This document shows positions 23,522 through 30,156 of a stretch of DNA of 30,191 bases, piece by piece. A program made the position numbers and the translations under genes. The notes below the pieces were generated by a model. That model did no database searches. It was not told where the DNA came from and saw only the letters and a program-made list of their open reading frames with translations. Position 1 is the first letter of the stretch, and each line of letters begins with the position of its first letter. Where the stretch lies: contig DHWS01000082.1 in assembly GCA_002413305.1 (NCBI GenBank), forward strand, positions 6,213 through 36,403, read 5' to 3'. Source of the DNA: Actinobacteria bacterium UBA5176 (GTDB lineage Bacteria; Actinomycetota; UBA4738).

Positions 23522-23869
23522 ATGGCGACCGCGACGAAGAAGTACGACGCGAAGAAGGCACTGTCCGACTACTACGTGTACGTGCCACTCGGCGCCGGCC
23601 AGCTCTTCTTCGAGAAGTCGAAGGAGTTCTCCGGCAAGGTGCAGAGCTTCGCCCAGGCCCGGCGCAGGCGAGCGCTCTCGACCTACGAGGACCTCGCGAA
23701 GCGCGGCGAGAAGCTCGCCCGCAGCATCAGCCGGTCCGCGTACACGAAACGGGCGATCGAACAGAGCAAGATCGCGCGCACGCAGGTCAAGGCCGCGACC
23801 ACCAGCGTCCGGAAGGCCGTCAGCACCACCGGGACGGCTGCAAAGGAAGCTGCCAAGAAAGTCAGCTAG
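23522..23869 (+). CDS. HbhA-like lysine/alanine-rich coiled-coil protein
   Basis: The 115-residue protein begins with a short basic stretch, then YYVYVPLGAGQLFFEKSKEFSGKVQ, a helical region rich in K, R and E, and a Lys/Ala/Thr-rich C-terminus (AAKEAAKKVS). It is shorter than M. tuberculosis HbhA (199) but shares the pattern: a 'GAxxL...EK' N-terminal helix, a coiled coil and a basic Ala/Lys tail. Position next to the XRE regulator supports the link. HbhA proteins bind heparan sulfate or act in cell-envelope or lipid-body biology. A phasin-like role or a nucleic-acid-binding role is also possible from the composition. AAGGAGGT is strong, predicting high expression. Confidence 0.65.
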   Translation: MATATKKYDAKKALSDYYVYVPLGAGQLFFEKSKEFSGKVQSFAQARRRRALSTYEDLAKRGEKLARSISRSAYTKRAIEQSKIARTQVKAATTSVRKAVSTTGTAAKEAAKKVS

Positions 23870-23900
23870 CTGACCTGCTGCCAAGACGTCCCCCCGGACT

Positions 23901-23959
23901 CTCCCGCGCCCGGGAGGGCGAAGTGGGAAGACCCGCCCCCCGGGGCGGGTTTTCCTTTT
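23901..23959 (+). terminator. Tandem hairpins with T-rich tail after the HbhA-like gene
   Basis: CTCCCG-CGCC-CGGGAG (23901-23916) forms a first hairpin. A second (23926-23955) pairs GGAAGACCCGCC with GGCGGGTTTTCC, and TTTTCCTTTTC runs at its 3' side. This is the best rho-independent terminator in the window and ends the XRE/HbhA-like operon. Confidence 0.85.
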
Positions 23960-24051
23960 CGTGGAGGTTCTTCGTTCGGGCCGCCGATCCGGAGGACTCC
24001 GCCGCATGAGATTGCAGACGCAACTTCTCGTCTACGATGGGAGCATCCACC

Positions 24052-25374
24052 ATGCTTGAACCCAGACCGGACGCCGAACTCCGCCGGGCCCGCGACAGGG
24101 GCGAGGCACCCGATCCCGCCCGCGTCGCAGTCATCAGCGTGCACACCTCGCCGGGCGACCAGCCCGGGAGCGGAGACTCCGGCGGGATGAACGTCTACGT
24201 CCGCGAGGTGGCCGGCCGGCTGGTCGAACAGGGCATCCAGGTCGACATCTACACGCGTTTGGACGGCGACCCCGGCCCGCGGGTCCAGGACATCGGGGAC
24301 GGTGCCCGGCTGATCCGAGTCCCGGCGGGTCCGCGCGGTCCGGTGCCGAAGGAGGACCTCCCGAAGCACCTGCCGGAGTTCCTGGATGGCGTGCTGAGCC
24401 ACGCCCACGCCGAGGACCCGACGCCCCACCGCCACTCGCCGTACGACGTGGTCCACAGTCACTACTGGCTGTCCGGCTGGGTGGGCAGCCAAGCCAAGCA
24501 GATCTGGGGCGTCCCGCTGGTGGCGTCCTTCCACACGCTGGGGAAGGTGAAGAACGACTCGCTGGACGACCGCGACCACCTGGAGCCGTCCATCCGGTTG
24601 GCCGGAGAGCAGAAGGTCGTGCACGGGGCCGACCGCATCCTCGCCCCCACGCCGGTCGAGGCCGGCCAGCTGGTGAGCCTGTACGGAGCGGACCCGGCGC
24701 GGATCCGGATCATCTCGCCCGGCGTCGATACGGAGCTGTTCGTCCCCAGGCCGAAGGCCGAAGCGCGCGCCCGGCTGCACCTGGCGAAAGCCCGCCTCGT
24801 GCTGTTCGTCGGGCGGCTCCAGCCGTTCAAGGGCCCCGACGTGGCGGTCCGGGCGCTGGCGGCGGCCGTCCGCCAAGCTCCGGAGCTGATGCGCGACGCC
24901 GTCCTGGCCGTGGTCGGCGGGCCGGCCGGACAGCAGTCCCAGCCGGATGAGGTGGCCCGGCTCATGCAGCTGGCCTCCTCCGCTGGGGTCGGGGACCGCG
25001 TGGTCTTCTTCCCGCCCCAGCCGCACGAGCGCCTTGCGGACTTCTACTCGGCCGCCGAGGTCGTCCTGGTGCCGTCCCGGTGGGAGTCCTTCGGGCTCGT
25101 GGCCCTGGAGGCCGAAGCGTGCGGTACGCCGGTCATCGCGGCCGACGCCGGTGGCCTGCGGGACGTCGTGGTGGACGGCTCGACCGGGTTCCTGGTCAAG
25201 GGGCACGACCCGGATCGGTACGGAGCGAAGATCGTCGAGCTGTTCTCCGACCGGAAGCTGGCGCGACGCCTGTCGGCGGCGGCGGTCCGTCATGCGGCGA
25301 GGTTCTCGTGGGACGCCACCGCGGCCGAGATCCGCGGCGTCTACCGGGAGCTGCTGCCCCGTGAGGCCTCCTGA
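24052..25374 (+). CDS. mshA: D-inositol-3-phosphate glycosyltransferase (mycothiol biosynthesis)
   Basis: MshA transfers GlcNAc from UDP-GlcNAc to inositol-3-phosphate, the first step of mycothiol synthesis. The GT-B (GT4) protein has VAVISVHTSPGDQPGSGDSG, then GGMNVYVREVAGRL (acceptor/phosphate region), YDVVHSHYWLSGWVG, VGRLQPFKGPDVAVRAL, and the donor-site ESFGLVALEAEACGTPV. These match the MshA subfamily closely, better than sucrose or phosphatidylinositol mannosyltransferases. ATG 24052 (440 residues) has GGGAG 8 nt upstream; ATG 24037 overlaps a possible -10 (TACGAT, 24033-24038), so the shorter form is preferred. In M. tuberculosis mshA also lies downstream of the XRE/hbhA pair. Confidence 0.88.
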   Translation: MLEPRPDAELRRARDRGEAPDPARVAVISVHTSPGDQPGSGDSGGMNVYVREVAGRLVEQGIQVDIYTRLDGDPGPRVQDIGDGARLIRVPAGPRGPVPKEDLPKHLPEFLDGVLSHAHAEDPTPHRHSPYDVVHSHYWLSGWVGSQAKQIWGVPLVASFHTLGKVKNDSLDDRDHLEPSIRLAGEQKVVHGADRILAPTPVEAGQLVSLYGADPARIRIISPGVDTELFVPRPKAEARARLHLAKARLVLFVGRLQPFKGPDVAVRALAAAVRQAPELMRDAVLAVVGGPAGQQSQPDEVARLMQLASSAGVGDRVVFFPPQPHERLADFYSAAEVVLVPSRWESFGLVALEAEACGTPVIAADAGGLRDVVVDGSTGFLVKGHDPDRYGAKIVELFSDRKLARRLSAAAVRHAARFSWDATAAEIRGVYRELLPREAS

Positions 25375-25438
25375 AGCGCGGCCAGACCGTGCCCAGGAGG
25401 GGCGGACGGCGGCGTTCGGCGTGCGCGATGATGTCGGC

Positions 25439-25978
25439 ATGATCCGCGGCAAGAAGGTCTCCCTGCGCCCGGTCATGGAGAGCGACTACCCCCTGATCCG
25501 GCAGTGGATGAACCATCCCGAGATCTGGCGGTACATGGACTACGAGGAGCCGTACTCGTTGCAGGACGTTCGGGAGGACATCGAGCGCAGCCGCGAAGAA
25601 GGGCAGCCGTTCGCCATCCTGGTCGGCGACCGCCCGATCGGGCGGATCGGCCTCAACCAGTTCCGGCGCCGGGACCGCATCTGCTCCTTCCACATGTTCA
25701 TCGGGGAGCCGGCCTACTGGGGGAAGGGGTACGCCCGGGACGCGGTCATGGCGCTGCTGTCCTACGCGTTCGAGCGGTTCGACCTGCATCAGGTCGAACT
25801 GTGGACGCTGGCCGACAACAACCGAGCGGTCGGGACGTACGAGCGGTGCGGATTCGTCCTGGAGGGTCGCCTCCGGGAGCGTTCGTGGAAGGAAGGCCAC
25901 TGGGTCGACCATGTGGTTATGAGCGTGAACCGCGAGGAGTTCGCGAAGGCCCGCGAAGCTTGGGAGCGGGACGGCTGA
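25439..25978 (+). CDS. GNAT-family N-acetyltransferase (RimL-like)
   Basis: The 179-residue protein starts MIRGKKVSLRPVMESDYPLIRQW and has the acetyl-CoA loop YWGKGYARDAV. It ends with VELWTLADNNRAVGTYERCGFVLEG, the standard RimJ/RimL order. The substrate cannot be assigned. The start lies 64 bp after mshA. GATGAT (25427-25432) is a weak -10-like hexamer 6 nt upstream and there is no Shine-Dalgarno, so it may be leaderless or read with mshA. The large open frame covering the 5' part overlaps mshA in another frame and is not used. Confidence 0.87.
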   Translation: MIRGKKVSLRPVMESDYPLIRQWMNHPEIWRYMDYEEPYSLQDVREDIERSREEGQPFAILVGDRPIGRIGLNQFRRRDRICSFHMFIGEPAYWGKGYARDAVMALLSYAFERFDLHQVELWTLADNNRAVGTYERCGFVLEGRLRERSWKEGHWVDHVVMSVNREEFAKAREAWERDG

Positions 25979-26101
25979 GGCTCGCCAGAACCGCGTTCCT
26001 GCAGGCCGGAGGCCATTCGCCGTATTTGTCACTCAGGATCTGGGCCCGGCTGACCAGCCTCTGACCTGCGACGACGCGCCGCCACCAGGGATTTTGTCGC
26101 C

Positions 26102-26129
26102 TTGACGCGCCAGGGGCCATCCGTAAGAT
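26102..26129 (+). promoter_or_regulatory. Promoter of the candidate structured RNA
   Basis: TTGACG (26102-26107), a 16-bp spacer and TAAGAT (26124-26129) make one of the two clearest promoters in the window. Transcription should begin near 26136. No start codon with a protein-like frame follows. Confidence 0.7.
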
Positions 26130-26135
26130 ACGCCT

Positions 26136-26420
26136 TGCTCCGAGCAGTCGGAGCGGCTGAGTCAGGGAAGCGGAGTGGAACCCCCTGGGAAAGCCGTAAG
26201 GCCAACTGGGCGTACCTGCTCGTACGGTTGGGAAGGCCAACTAGCCGTCCGGGTGGGGTAGTTCGGGAGGCCCCAAAGCCCAACGAAAGGGTGACCGCCT
26301 CAGGACCCGAGACGGTCGCCGAGGTTACTCGGAGCACCAGGCCCGAGGGGCAGGTGGTGGTTGCGGACTTCGGTTCGCGACGAGCCGCCGGTCCCTCGGG
26401 CCTTATCTCTGCCCCTCGCG
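26136..26420 (+). ncRNA. Candidate structured non-coding RNA, no known family recognised
   Basis: The 451-bp gap 25979-26429 holds no convincing protein gene but is dense in perfect helices downstream of a good promoter. A long-range helix GCTCCGAG (26137-26144)/CTCGGAGC (26328-26335) can close a multibranched body. Inside it are CAGGG/CCCTG (26163-67/26183-87), GCC-GTAA-GGC (26193-26202, a GNRA loop), CCAAC/GTTGG (26202-06/26227-31) enclosing CGTAC/GTACG, AACTA/TAGTT (26239-43/26259-63) flanked by GGCC/GGCC, and GGTGACCG/CGGTCGCC (26290-97/26313-20). A 3' arm pairs 26339-26349 with 26393-26403 (11 bp) and is followed by TTATCTCT. It lacks the RNase P GAGGAAAGTCC core, a tmRNA T-arm and the SRP GGAAGNAGC core. 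It runs tail-to-tail with the ABC-F gene, so it is not that gene's leader. Confidence 0.55.
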
Positions 26421-26429
26421 GGTGGCGTC

Positions 26430-28019
26430 CTACGCGAGCGACACAAGGTCCAGGTAGTCGGCGCTCCAGAAGTCCACCGTGCCGTCCGGCATCATCACGA
26501 CCCGGTCGGGCTCCAGCGCCTGCACGAAGTCCCGGTCGTGGGTCACGATCACCATCGACCCTGGCCACGCCGACAGCGCCCGGGCGATGGCGTCCCGGGA
26601 CGGCGGGTCGAGGTTGTTGGTCGGTTCGTCCAGGAGCAGCAGGTTGTGCGCTCCCGCCACCAGCTGGGCCAGGGCGAGCTTCGTCTTCTCCCCACCGGAC
26701 AGCGTCCCCGCGTCCTGGAACGCGCGCTCGCCCGGCAGCCCGAACATCCCCAACAGGGCCCGAAGGGTCTGGTCCGGCTCGATCGAAGAGCGCCGCATGT
26801 GGGCCAGAACCTCCACACCCGGTTCGATCCCCTCGTGCTCCTGGGCGAAGTACCCGGCGCTCACCCCCGTCCCGAACCGCACGCGCCCCGTGTCGGCTTC
26901 GGACTCCCCGGCCAGGATCCGCAGGAGGGAGGTCTTGCCGGCACCGTTCAGGCCCATGACCAGGACCCGCTCGCTCTTCTCCACGCCGAACGTCACGTCC
27001 TCGAACACTGGCGGTCCTCCGTAGCCCTTGGCCAGCCCGGACACCCGGAGGACGAGGTTCCCGCAGTGCGGCGGCTTCGGGAACCGGAACCCCACCCGGC
27101 GCTCCTTCTTCGGCGCGTCGACGGCCTCGTGGCGGAGGCGCTCCACCCGCGTATCCAGGGCGTGCGCGATCCGGGCCCGCTTCTCCGTCTGGTGGCGCAT
27201 CGAATCGGCCAGCGTCTTCAGGCGCCGGATCTCCGCCTGCTGGCGGGTGGCGAGCCGCGTCTTTCGTTGCTCGTCCGCCTTCCGCGCCCGGCGGTACTCC
27301 GAGTACGTGCCCTTGTACTCGACCATCCCGGCGTCGTCGAGGTGCAGGACGCGGGTGATCGAGGCGTCCAAGAGGTTGAGGTCGTGGCTGACCACCAGGA
27401 GCCCACCGCGGTAGGACGCCAGGAACTTCATGAGCCAGGTCTTGGCGTCGGTGTCGAGGTGGTTCGTCGGTTCGTCCAGGAGCAGGAGGTCGCTGCCCGC
27501 GAACAGGATGCGGGACAGTTCGATCCGCCGGCGTTCCCCGCCCGACAGCACCCGGAGCGGCAGGTCCAGGCGATCGGGCTGGACGCCCACGCCGGCGGCG
27601 ATCCGTCGGGCCTCGGATTCGGCCGCGTACCCGCCGGCGTCGCGGAACGCCTCCTCGGCCCGGGAGAACTTCGCCACGTTGGTCGGGCTGGGGCGCTCCT
27701 CGACCGCGAGCCTGAGCTTCTCCAGCCGGACGATGGCTTCGTCCAGCGACCGACCGGACAGGATGTGGCCGATGGCCGTCCGCCCGGGGTCGATCCCGGT
27801 GACCTTGGGGTCCTGGGGCAGGTAGCCGAGCGCGCCGCGCCGAAGGACCGTCCCGTGGACCGACGGCAGCTCGCCGGCCAGGACCTTCAGCAGGCTGGTC
27901 TTACCGACCCCGTTGCGCCCCACCAGGCCGGCCTTGTCGCCGGCGCGCACGGCGAAGGAGGCCTCGTCCAGCACGACGCGGCCGCCGACTTCGACCGAGA
28001 GCTCCTTGACCTGCAACAT
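26430..28019 (-). CDS. ABC-F family ATPase
   Basis: The 529-residue protein has two tandem ABC domains and no membrane helices. Domain 1: Walker A GRNGVGKTS (about 34-42), signature LSGGERRR, Walker B LLLLDEPTNHLD. Domain 2: Walker A GLNGAGKTS, signature LSGGEKTK, Walker B LLLLDEPTNNLD. Between them is a charged linker of about 80 residues (RRARKADEQRKTRLATRQQ...), the P-site tRNA-interaction motif region. ABC-F proteins act on ribosomes as translation factors or in antibiotic resistance. No resistance context is visible, so a housekeeping role (Uup/Ttl-like) is more likely. The ATG lies 10 nt after TACCCT (28030-28035) on the minus strand, so the leader is very short. Confidence 0.92.
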   Translation of the reverse strand: MLQVKELSVEVGGRVVLDEASFAVRAGDKAGLVGRNGVGKTSLLKVLAGELPSVHGTVLRRGALGYLPQDPKVTGIDPGRTAIGHILSGRSLDEAIVRLEKLRLAVEERPSPTNVAKFSRAEEAFRDAGGYAAESEARRIAAGVGVQPDRLDLPLRVLSGGERRRIELSRILFAGSDLLLLDEPTNHLDTDAKTWLMKFLASYRGGLLVVSHDLNLLDASITRVLHLDDAGMVEYKGTYSEYRRARKADEQRKTRLATRQQAEIRRLKTLADSMRHQTEKRARIAHALDTRVERLRHEAVDAPKKERRVGFRFPKPPHCGNLVLRVSGLAKGYGGPPVFEDVTFGVEKSERVLVMGLNGAGKTSLLRILAGESEADTGRVRFGTGVSAGYFAQEHEGIEPGVEVLAHMRRSSIEPDQTLRALLGMFGLPGERAFQDAGTLSGGEKTKLALAQLVAGAHNLLLLDEPTNNLDPPSRDAIARALSAWPGSMVIVTHDRDFVQALEPDRVVMMPDGTVDFWSADYLDLVSLA

Positions 28020-28115
28020 GACCCGGACAAGGGTACGAGCCGCGAGCGGGTCCGGTGGGACCTCCGGGCCGTTCGCGGCAGGCCGTCCGGCGGACGCGCG
28101 GGCCGGAGCCGTTCC

Positions 28116-28121
28116 TATACT
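28116..28121 (+). promoter_or_regulatory. -10 element upstream of the leader ORF and proline dehydrogenase
   Basis: TATACT lies 6 nt before GTG 28128 and 50 nt before the proline dehydrogenase start. The transcript should begin at or next to GTG 28128. Confidence 0.6.
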
Positions 28122-28127
28122 CGGGGC

Positions 28128-28175
28128 GTGAACGGCCGGGCGGGCGCGAACGCGGGCGGAGGGGTCGGCCGGTGA
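28128..28175 (+). CDS. Possible leaderless 15-codon leader ORF overlapping the proline dehydrogenase start
   Basis: GTG 28128 follows the TATACT hexamer by 6 nt, the spacing seen for leaderless genes here. The frame encodes MNGRAGANAGGGVGR and stops at TGA 28173-28175, which overlaps the proline dehydrogenase GTG (28172-28174) as GTGA. The peptide is Gly/Ala/Arg-rich and contains no proline. Translational coupling is possible; it could also be chance in GC-rich DNA. The downstream gene also has its own GGAGGGG site inside this ORF. Confidence 0.35.
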   Translation: MNGRAGANAGGGVGR

Positions 28176-29107
28176 GCCCGCTGCTCCGGGGTTCGATCCT
28201 GTGGGCCACCGAGCAGCCGATCGTGCGGAGCCTCACCACCCGGACGCCGATCTTCCGGCAGATCGCCGGCCGGTTCGTGGCCGGGGACGACCTCGAAGCG
28301 GGGGTGGCGGCGGTCCGCGAGCTGGACGGGCAGGGGATCGCGGCCATGCTCGACCACTTGGGCGAGAAAGTGGGGTCGCCGGCCCAGGCGGCGTCGGCGG
28401 CCGACGACTACATCCAGGCCCTGAAGCGGGTCCGCGAATCGCCGGAGTTCGACGCGAACATCTCGGTCAAGCTCACCCAGCTGGGGCTGGACTCCGGGAC
28501 GGACGTGGCCCTCGAGAACATGGAGCGGCTGCTCCAGGTGGCGGGCGAGACGGATCCGCCCACGCTGGTGATGATCGACATGGAGGCCCGGCAGTACGTG
28601 GACGGCACGCTCGACGGCTACCTGCAGCTTCGCGAACGGCACCCGAACGTCGGCGTGTGCCTCCAGTCGTACCTGCACCGGACCGTGGTGGACGCCCAGC
28701 GCATCGGGGGCCCGTCGGCCATCGTCCGCATGACCAAGGGTGCCTACCTCGAGCCGCCCCAGGTCGCGTATTCGAGCAAGCGGGACGTCACCCGGAACTT
28801 CGCCCGGATCGCCGCGACCCTGCTGGGCTCGGGAGCCACGGTCCACCTCGCCACGCACGACCCGAAGCTGGTCGAGGGCGCTCGCCGGTTCATCCGGGAG
28901 CGCGGCATCCCCCGGGAGCGCTACGAGTTCCAGATGCTGTACGGGATCCGCCGGGACATCCAGCAGGACCTGGTCCGGCTGGACGAACCGGTTCGCGTCT
29001 ACGTGCCCTACGGCACCCAGTGGTATCCGTACCTGACGCGGCGGTTGGCCGAACGGCCTGCCAATGTATGGTTCTTCCTTTCCAACCTGCTTCGAAGAGG
29101 AGGGTGA
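28172..29107 (+). CDS. Proline dehydrogenase (monofunctional)
   Basis: The FAD enzyme oxidises proline to pyrroline-5-carboxylate. GTG 28172 gives 311 residues, the usual monofunctional PRODH length (about 300-310); GGAGGGG lies 7 nt upstream. The barrel features are visible: NISVKLTQLGLD, LVMIDMEARQY, GVCLQSYLHRTVVDA, VRMTKGAYLEP, ATHDPKLV and the C-terminal VRVYVPYGTQWYPYLTRRLAERPANVWFF, with the substrate-binding YxxRRxxE. No P5C dehydrogenase gene is present in the window. It is followed at once by proC, which performs the reverse-direction step P5C to proline; the two may form a proline/P5C cycle or be separately controlled. Confidence 0.94.
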   Translation: MSPLLRGSILWATEQPIVRSLTTRTPIFRQIAGRFVAGDDLEAGVAAVRELDGQGIAAMLDHLGEKVGSPAQAASAADDYIQALKRVRESPEFDANISVKLTQLGLDSGTDVALENMERLLQVAGETDPPTLVMIDMEARQYVDGTLDGYLQLRERHPNVGVCLQSYLHRTVVDAQRIGGPSAIVRMTKGAYLEPPQVAYSSKRDVTRNFARIAATLLGSGATVHLATHDPKLVEGARRFIRERGIPRERYEFQMLYGIRRDIQQDLVRLDEPVRVYVPYGTQWYPYLTRRLAERPANVWFFLSNLLRRGG

Positions 29108-29114
29108 TCAGCGC

Positions 29115-29975
29115 ATGACCGAAGGGTCGACAGGGTTGACGGCGACCGTCCACCGCAAGGTCGCGTTCCTGGGAGGCGGCCGGATGGGCGAAGCCCTCGT
29201 CTCCGGCCTGGTCCGCTCCGGCGGTAGGACGAAGGACGAGCTGATGGTCACCGCCCGCCGGGAGGAGCGGGCCCGGGAGCTCGAGGAGCGGACCGGCCTC
29301 ACCGTCACGCTCTCGAACCCTGACGCCGTGCAGTGGGCCGACGTGCTGGTCCTCACCGTGAAGCCGCAGGACATGGAGAGCCTGCTTCGGGAGATCGAAG
29401 GCCACGTGCGGGTGGAGCAGCTGGTGATCAGCTTCGCCGCCGGCATCCGGACCAGCTTCGTCGAACGGTTCGTGCCGCCGGACACGCCCGTGATCCGGGT
29501 CATGTCGAACGTGCCCGTGCTGGTCGACGAGGCGATGTCGGTGATCAGCCCCGGGAAGAGCGCCGACGACAAGCACCTGGCGGTGGCGGCCGAGCTGCTG
29601 TCCTCGGTGGGAAAGGTCATCCGCCTCCCCGAGAAGCACCAGGACGCGGTGACCGCGACCAGCGGCAGCGGGCCCGCATACTTCTTCCTGCTGGCCGAAG
29701 CCATGATCGAGGCTTGCATCCTGCTGGGGCTGTCGCGCGACGTGGGCACCGAGCTGATCATCCAGACGATGCTCGGGTCCGCGAAGATGCTCCGCGACAC
29801 GGGCAAGCATCCCGTGGAGCTCCGCGAGATGGTGACCTCGCCCGGGGGCACCACCATCCAGGCCATCCGCGTGCTCGAGGAGGCCGGCGTTCGCGCGGCC
29901 TTCCTGAACGCGATCGACGCGGCCTGCAAGCGGAGCGCGGAGCTGGCGATCGGGCACGAACCGGACGAGTCGTAG
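29115..29975 (+). CDS. proC: Pyrroline-5-carboxylate reductase
   Basis: ProC reduces P5C to proline with NAD(P)H, the last step of proline synthesis. The 286-residue protein has the N-terminal Rossmann motif VAFLGGGRMGEALVSG (about 16-31), then VLVLTVKPQ. The C-terminal signature includes TATSGSGPAYFFLLAEAM and VTSPGGTTIQAI. GAGGAGGG lies about 11 nt before the ATG, inside the end of the preceding gene; the genes are 7 bp apart, so they share a transcript. In M. tuberculosis proC (Rv0500) is in the same wider neighbourhood as the hbhA and mshA genes, as recalled. Confidence 0.95.
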   Translation: MTEGSTGLTATVHRKVAFLGGGRMGEALVSGLVRSGGRTKDELMVTARREERARELEERTGLTVTLSNPDAVQWADVLVLTVKPQDMESLLREIEGHVRVEQLVISFAAGIRTSFVERFVPPDTPVIRVMSNVPVLVDEAMSVISPGKSADDKHLAVAAELLSSVGKVIRLPEKHQDAVTATSGSGPAYFFLLAEAMIEACILLGLSRDVGTELIIQTMLGSAKMLRDTGKHPVELREMVTSPGGTTIQAIRVLEEAGVRAAFLNAIDAACKRSAELAIGHEPDES

Positions 29976-30001
29976 CCGCGGACATCGAGAGGAGAGCACG
30001 G

Positions 30002-30124
30002 ATGGGCAGAGGTGACCGGAACAAGGTGCGCTGGGCGCACGACCGCACGCTGACGAAGAAGGAGCGCGACGCGCGCAAGGCCAAGAATGCCGGCGCGGAA
30101 CGGAAGGCCGCGTCGAAGAAGTAG
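30002..30124 (+). CDS. Small highly basic protein
   Basis: This encodes 40 residues. AGGAGAG lies about 5-7 nt before the ATG. The sequence MGRGDRNKVRWAHDRTL followed by a Lys/Arg/Ala-rich tail ending ASKK is strongly basic with no hydrophobic core. This suggests a disordered RNA-, ribosome- or DNA-binding peptide. The position just after proC recalls the tiny ribosomal protein bS22 gene (Rv0500B) near mycobacterial proC, but the KKRRKRM-type pattern of bS22 is not present, so I do not assign it. The 26-bp gap suggests it belongs to the proline operon transcript. Confidence 0.65.
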   Translation: MGRGDRNKVRWAHDRTLTKKERDARKAKNAGAERKAASKK

Positions 30125-30156
30125 CCGAAGGGAGGACTCCACCAAGACGCTCGAAG

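Noticed and set aside
24947..25438. Extension of the second GNAT upstream over mshA
   Set aside because: The upstream part is an out-of-frame reading of mshA; GNAT similarity begins at MIRGKK (25439).
26328..26339. tRNA-like acceptor end: CTCGGAGC followed by ACCA, pairing with the 5' end of the RNA
   Set aside because: No T-arm or D-arm of proper size precedes it; the ACCA is probably coincidental.
26136..26420. Identification of the structured RNA as RNase P RNA, tmRNA or SRP RNA
   Set aside because: The RNase P core GAGGAAAGTCC and ACAGAA 3' core, the tmRNA T-arm (GGTTCGA) and the SRP GGAAGNAGC core are all absent on both strands.
26361..28175. 604-codon open frame on the plus strand opposite the ABC-F gene
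   Set aside because: Low-complexity shadow of the ABC-F gene; only its last 15 codons are discussed, as the leader ORF.
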